Positions 1-6,700 of a stretch of 11,981 nt of DNA are shown piece after piece. The stretch comes from Ectocarpus siliculosus. Lineage: Eukaryota; Sar; Phaeophyceae; Ectocarpales; Ectocarpaceae. The translations under genes and the position numbers were made by a program. Under the pieces are notes generated by a model. That model did no database searches and was not told where the DNA came from. It saw only the letters and a list, made by a program, of their open reading frames with translations. The DNA lies in contig FN649741.1 of the NCBI GenBank assembly GCA_000310025.1, positions 1,751,975 through 1,763,955 on the forward strand, given 5' to 3'. Positions within the stretch are counted from its first letter, which is position 1; every line of letters starts with the position of its first letter.

Positions 1-680
1 TTTGTATCTTATTTTCTAGTCGGACCCCGAAGCCGGGAAACTAGAAGACTTCGCGCAAAATTTGCAGAACCTCAGAAGACAAACACCAACAGAGCCAACT
101 CTCGACTACTCACACGTTCGTCCGCGCTGGAGCTATCGCTCCGACCCGGTATAGCTCGCGGCAGCAATCCCTTACTACTCCCTTTCGGCCTCAATTGCCT
201 CAAGAGTGAGCGCGATCCCGACAGGGGCAGCTGCTTTTCGCCTATGGTCGCCATCGGGTGCAAAATCAGCACACGAAGGATAGGCCGATCTTACTTGTTT
301 CCACCCTTCTCTGCGGTAGACATTTTTTTCTATTGTGTTCCTGTTAGAGTTCCGCCCCAACTACTGCCCAACCACGCGTCTCCTTGTCTCGGATGGTATC
401 TCCGTTGGTGAAGCTATCGGGATCGTGGTGTGGCTCCTGATGAGCAAGGGGCTGCGCGCAAAGCGCAAGCGCAAGTCCGGGGCGCGTTTGCCCGGATCGC
501 AAGAAGAATGCCTCCTGAACTCTTTGGAAACCCCCTGTTCGATCTTTGGATCTTCGGAGATCTTGGCGGTCTACTCAGCTGCTGGTTAATACACGGCCTT
601 ACGTGGATCTCGTCACACACCGTGACTGCTGTACGTACCCCGTACCGTACTTTCCCGTTGCTTCCCCCTGTGGATGCGTC
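1..680. other. Upstream region with no firm gene
   Basis: No open frame here shows a domain or repeat I recognise. A frame open from 412 to 684 contains RRMPPELFGNPLFDLW and a hydrophobic stretch, but it overlaps two other open frames and has no splice or homology support. The stretch may include promoter, 5' UTR or a first coding exon of the MORN gene. I see no TATA-like element worth naming. Confidence 0.5.
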
Positions 681-770
681 ATGATCGTTTCGGAGAATTT
701 GCGTCTGACAGAAGACGGCAGGATCTACCGCAGCGGGCGTAAAACCTACCCGAACGGCGATACTTACTCC
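681..770 (+). CDS. MORN gene exon 1 (start uncertain)
   Basis: Encodes residues 1-30 if the ATG at 681 is the start. The last residues, GRKTYPNGDTYS, lead into exon 2 as Y-S|G-E-F, the standard MORN Y-x-G-x-F. The donor is TCC|GTAAGT, phase 0. The frame is open upstream to 519 and a pyrimidine-rich tract (about 648-671) lies just before the ATG. This exon could therefore be internal, with an acceptor at GAG (694-695) and the true start further upstream. Confidence 0.65.
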
Positions 771-3700
771 GTAAGTAGGGCGGCTTGAATAACCGCGACG
801 TAACCGCGGCGGTTCAGCTGCTGCTGTAAACTACGTGTGCTGAAGTCGTGTGCTAGATTAGTATTTTCATGTTGCTCTTGGAGAGCAGAGGAGGCTCTAA
901 ACACTGGATGATCTGAGTCTTGGTCAAAGTCGACGCAGTCGACAGGTACACATAAAAAGTACCTCGAGTAAGTGTAAATAGTCAATCTCCGATGTGTAAA
1001 ATCGCTCCTGATTGGCACGGGGGCAGGCCAAAGGCCTTGTCCAGCATGGTCTCCATCCATGACCCAGATCAAGTTCATTAGCAGTACAACACTGTTGTGA
1101 AGCAGGACGAAGCCAACGCAATCTTCTTCTGTGTATAACATGCCCCGTGTGTACCATCTCAACGCCGTTGCTGACGTTGAATGATGCAGGGCGAGTTTGT
1201 GGACGGCCTACGAGAAGGGCAGGGGGTTCTCACGTATATCACTGGCAACACGTAAGTGTCTAAAGCAGTATACTCAATGCATTCTGTGCGCACGCACGTG
1301 AGGCGATAGCGCCACAGACTACATATGGGCTACCACAGCATCACAGGGTGCGAACGCCGTTCTTGCGATACTAGATTGTAGTCTACGGTGTGTGACGTTT
1401 GTAGCACATACCACAGGATATATACGCCGCCGTCGTGTTCCTTCACTCTGTCTAGAGTTCAAAGCACGCAAGCCGAAAGGTACCGGGGACGCACCATTTA
1501 CAACGAACACCTCGAGCGCCAAGATCCTAGACTATCGTAATTGTTCGGATAGTTCAACGTTCTTACAATGAGTTCAGTGTCAACTTTCGGCGTATGCTTA
1601 CGTTTGCTGCGTGTGTGTGAACCAAGAACCCGGGGCGAGCTTCTTGAACTTCTTTTCGTTACAATGTGAACCCTTGCTTGTTGTGGTGTTCCTGTTGTTT
1701 TGTCTCCAGGTACCACGGGCAGTTCAAGGCCAACCAATTCCATGGCCTCGGCTGTATGAAGTATGGGCCATTGATCGAGAACGGGAAGGTTGGCATCATG
1801 AATGGGTCTCTATGGTATTCGTACCAGCATGATCATTGTTGTTGGAGTCATTGATAGGATGTCATTGTTTAGAAACGCCAGCCTTACCATCCAGTGCCCG
1901 GCGGAAACACGTCGATCAGAATCGAGTAAACCGGGGCGGTCTCAAAGATACTCGCGGCACTTCGCTTCCAACGAGTGAAATGGTGAAGGTTAACAATTCC
2001 TAAACAAACATGGTCAATCACGGGCGCAAGTTAACATGCGATGGATGTGTGGGTTCCCAAGTTGTTCAGTGGGGTGACATGTTCAATATTTCTGAGAATT
2101 GTAACGGAAACGTGAGGAAGAGTGACCGATTTCTTGCAAGTGTTGAGTTTACACTCACGCATCTTTGTGCCAACTGAGGTAACATGTAGACACCGTGAGC
2201 TGCCGAATCTGACAAAGAATGGCCACAAACTACGCCTACAAGGGTTAACTTGTGCCAGTCGGTAATTCTCGGCCACGCTCAAATCTCACTAACTTGTCCC
2301 GCACAAACGAAGTCGACACGATTCACAGCTGAGAGTATCGACCAATCGCTCGACCCCAAACCCTGGAAACAAACAATACGAAATCACCAACGAAGGAAAT
2401 TTGCGGTCGTGTCTACGAGGGGGGGTGGGAGAAGGGACTCAAGAAAGGGGAAGGCGTTATGCATACTGGAACAGGGCAGGTTTATGAGGGGAGTTTCGAT
2501 GCTGACCTGTACCATGGCCATGGCGCCTTACGAGGTCCAGGGAAGGACGTCCTCGAGGGAGACTGGAAGTGGGGCAGGTTGAACGGTGGGTGCAGGAGCA
2601 GATCTCGGTTGTGATGTGTGCTTGGCATACGTTTTCATCGGCATATCGAGGAATTGTACCATTTCTTCGAAGCCATGGTGGGTACAATGGCGCCTGCGAC
2701 CGACGTAAACGTGATGACGTCAGGGTACGAGTACAAGACGCAAATGGACGAATCTCTGTCCAACTAGTGATGCGTAGCCCGGTCTACCATACCCGGAAAG
2801 TTTGTAGCATGGTCTGATGCACGCACCTCTCCGTGGGGATCATGTTGAATGGCTCATCTCTGGAGGAGCAGCAATACGGTTGGCTGTACTGTGCTTCATG
2901 GCCCGGGCAAAGGGCGGAGAGATAGGTAGGAAACATGGAATCTGGGAAGCGTTTACGCTGAGGCATGTTGGTTTGTCTGTACATCGATGACGAACACGAC
3001 AGACCGCATAGTGTACATGTCACCGATCTGAGTGCCCTGCCCCTCCTCCCTCCACCCCACACTGGTACGCCCGCGTGCGCCTCGCGAATCGACGCCGAAA
3101 ATCGGTAGGTGAGGCAGATTGTAAGTACAAAGGAGGTTTGAGGTACACGGGCTGGATGCTAAATGGTGAGTTTCATGGCAAGGGGAAGTTCGTGTTCGGC
3201 AAGAAGGGGGGCTGGTACGAGGGGCACTACAGGCTCGGCAGGCAGGTGAGCGCGGCATAGTTCGGAGCAGATATTGACACAATATTCACGCGGGGGCGAT
3301 TGACTAGAGAAAACTTTAGCTGGTCAAGTAGTGATTCTGCCTAATGGGGTGTGGCACGGAGGCTGGCCTGCCGGGGGTTGTGGCGAATTGCAGGTGAAAC
3401 ATCAAGAGACCCGGTGGCCGAAGCGTTCGGGACGAAAATGTGCAAAATGGTCTTTGGATGCGGCTTTTGCCTACGGCAGGGACAAGGCCCAGGTTTTGGA
3501 CGTTAGCGGGACCAGGTAGATGCGCGGATACACCCTGGAGCATACTGTCACACCCACCTGTATAGACGCAGCAATACATTTTTTGAAAAACAATGTACAA
3601 GTGCACCGTTTCATCCCTTGTGTTAATAGTGCATCACCACGTATTGCACCGCATCGACCTGCTTCAGGACGGCATGGGCACCCGGAAATATTCCAACGGA

Positions 3701-6700
3701 AACCTGTACGAAGGCAGCTTCAGCGAGGGGGAGGCCAGCGGAGAGGGGACGATGCGCTACGCTAATGGGTGCGTTGGACTCCTCTCTCCGGTCCCACCTG
3801 ACTAGTGCACCCATCACAGAACGAAACATACATATAAACGAACTGAATGGTATTTGAGCAATCCAACTGCACGCTCGGCAGTAGCTTGTTGAATTTGCCA
3901 AAGGCACGGGGTGTGACTGTTTTTTTTTGTCAGGTAGAGCCCTCAAGCAACGGAGGTGCTCGCCGGTACCAAATAGTTGACCAAAAAACGGCAACCCACC
4001 CCTTTCCCTCCCGCCCAGTCCCACGCCTCCCCCTTGTACCCCATTACGTTTTATCATGTGTTCTCTAACCATCGTCCTCCGTTTCTCTTCATTCCATGTC
4101 GCATTTTATTTCTCGTTCCTGCCCCACCTCTCTACTTCCCTTTCCCTCTGCCAGTCTTCCTGCCCACCCCCACCCCCCCTGTCGTCCTGTCCGGTGAGAA
4201 CCCGGCGTGCTCCGTCCCGGCTTTGTAGGGATGCGAGGTCAATGGTCAAACGACTACGGCATGCACGATTATGAGTACACCCCCCCCCCCCCCTGTCGTC
4301 CTGCCTCATCCCCCCCCTGACTCCCTCCCTGCCAGCTTGCCCGTCACCCTCCCCTCCCGCTTCCCTTCACCACCTCGGACACTTTCTGTTGTCTACTGTC
4401 GACACCTCCTCTCGTCTGTTGCCCCACGTCTGACAGCGACGTGTACGTGGGGGAGTGGCAGGGCGGACAGAGAGAGGGCAAGGGGGTGCTGTCCTTGGCC
4501 AACGGCGACAGGTAGGCGTGAACGGGGGGAAACGAGTGGATCGTGCTTGATGAGCCCTCGCGAAATCAACGATGAACGAAGGCGTGTCGGTGACATCAAC
4601 GTGGTCACGGTAACGGGTTCGATTTCTTTCAACCCAGCTGATTGGCCGGGTATGAGTGTCACAACACTTAGCAGGCAACATCGAGGATGTTAGCCCACCA
4701 CACTCACCTCCGAGAGCACTTCAGACGATGCGCAGCGTTTGGGCGGCATTAACAGGTCAGGTGGCGTAAATCGAATTGCTGCCAATGCCCAACCCAAGCG
4801 ACTTACGACCAAGAATCATCTCTCTCTCCCCGCTCTTCCTCCGCAAATATAACAAATCAAATGCTTCGCGTATGCCCATTCGATCATGCGTGTCCTCCAG
4901 GTACGAGGGGGACTTCTTGAAGGGGCAGATTCACGGCCGCGGACGCTACATGTGGTCAGACGGGGGTCATTACGAGGCGAGCCAGAGCGGTTCTGACGCT
5001 GGCGGTTTTCAACCGTCCAGAGAAGCGTAATCTATTTGCAAGACTTCATACCTTCTTCAGTATCCGTAGGTTTCACGTGGATAACGCATGAAGGTATCGT
5101 TTGTGTTGGGGAGGCCATCTTGAACTGCTGCTTTGCCTTAACCCCAAAGCAGGCCGTAGTCGATCCCCGGGCGTGTTCCTCCCCCGCTCAACAGACAGCT
5201 GTAGCACGACACGTCGAACTGCAGTTTGCACTCAGGCCACGTTTGCGCGTTTTTTTCTTTCGAAAATGCTCAGCAGTATGCCAGAAGCACCCGCCAGGAC
5301 AAGCGTATAGCCGTTTGTCCAACGCATGCTCAAGCACTAAAGCTCGGTGTTTTTCAAGAATGGCGATATGTATCCCAGAATGTCTATCCACACACACAAG
5401 ATGAATAACCTAACTGCACGTTTGTCGACCCCCTCCGTAAGCCAAACGCTACATTTGTACCCCCATGAAGGGCGACTACATGGCTACATCGAGAGGTATC
5501 GGGCACGACGTGAGATTTCCGCTCCCGAACAGTCTCCGGCACGGTCGGGGGAAGAGGGTCTGGGCCAACGGGGCCACCTACGACGGCAGGTGAAAGAACA
5601 GCGACGACTGGTACGGTTAGGAAGCGTTCCTCGTATGTACGTACATATCCATGACATAGAACCACAGGCTTAAAAGAACCCAAAGACAATATTCCAGATC
5701 TATCTGTCCTTGACAGCTTCCGTCGAGAGGACGGTTCTTGGTATATCATTGAGGTTGGTATATCCTGCACCCGTCTGTTGGACTCTGTTGCTGCCGCTGC
5801 GCGGTAGGTGGGAGAACGACCGCATGGAAGGGGACGGGGTTCACGTCTGTGCCGAAGGCTCGCGCTACGAGGGCCAACTGCGGGCCAACTACCGCCACGG
5901 TCAGGGAAGATGTCAGTGGGGTAACAGACACGATACACCGTTCAGGTACTAGGTTGTTCTCGTCTTACTCAGCATGTAGGCTGTGGACGTCGTGTCGAGT
6001 ACAGTGCTAACTCTGCCTGGAGACTGTATATGCTCCTGGCATACACTATCAACGTGTGAAAGCTGCGTTCTCCCGCAACGTTTGCGTACCGCTCGTTCAG
6101 AGCATGAGAGAGACGTCCGGAAGCATGCCAAAGCCTTGAGAGGCGGAGAAAACCGGAGAAAACCGGGGAACATCGCTTTTGTCGCTTTTGTTTGTCTGAG
6201 GGCAGTGGTGACAAACGCGTACTGATCCACCTCTTTCGCGTTCCTTGCACCACTCTCTGATTAGGTGTCCCTTGGGGTACACTCACGCCGGGCGGGGTTA
6301 CTGCGTCTACGAGGGCGGATGGAAACTTGGTGAGTTGGACCCGGACGAAATCAGCTCAAGAACAAACAAGCAAGCGAGCACAAACAGAAACGAGCTGCCT
6401 GCCGTGAGCCCACCCACAACGTTGAGAAAGCGGCTCGTGATTATGTCAGTCGGGAACCCAAGCCCCTCCCCCCTACACACATCCCTCAGAGGGCCATTTT
6501 AGGATCCTTGAATTACCGTCCACGGGAGCGTAGCGTGTGAGTACTACCGGAACAGTTTGAATCGAAATATCAACAATAGGCAGAATAATCACAGCGCATA
6601 ACCTGGTTTTGGGACAGGACACTGGGAAGGACAAGGAAAGTTCCTGTGTGTCGACGACCGCACCGCCGAGGGCACCTGGAAGAAGGGAAAAATGTGAGAG

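Larger units (their letters stand above)
3769..4436 (+). other. Intron 7, pyrimidine-rich with poly-C tracts
   Basis: This is the longest intron of the MORN gene (668 nt). From about 4000 to 4435 it is strongly C/T-rich, with a 14-base C run at 4280-4293 and a repeated C-run element. I see no gene in it. Confidence 0.7.

Noticed and set aside
764-1162. 132-codon minus-strand open frame
   Set aside because: It lies mainly in MORN intron 1, resembles no family and has no splice or start context supporting it.
3394-3519. Extension of exon 6 to a donor-like CAG|GTAGAT near 3516
   Set aside because: The in-frame extension lacks repeat character and its end does not phase with exon 7. Stopping at GAATTGCAG|GTGAAA does.
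5384-5938. 184-codon minus-strand open frame
   Set aside because: It is antisense to MORN exons 10 and 11, where the plus strand has clear repeat register. Treated as a shadow of GC-rich coding sequence.
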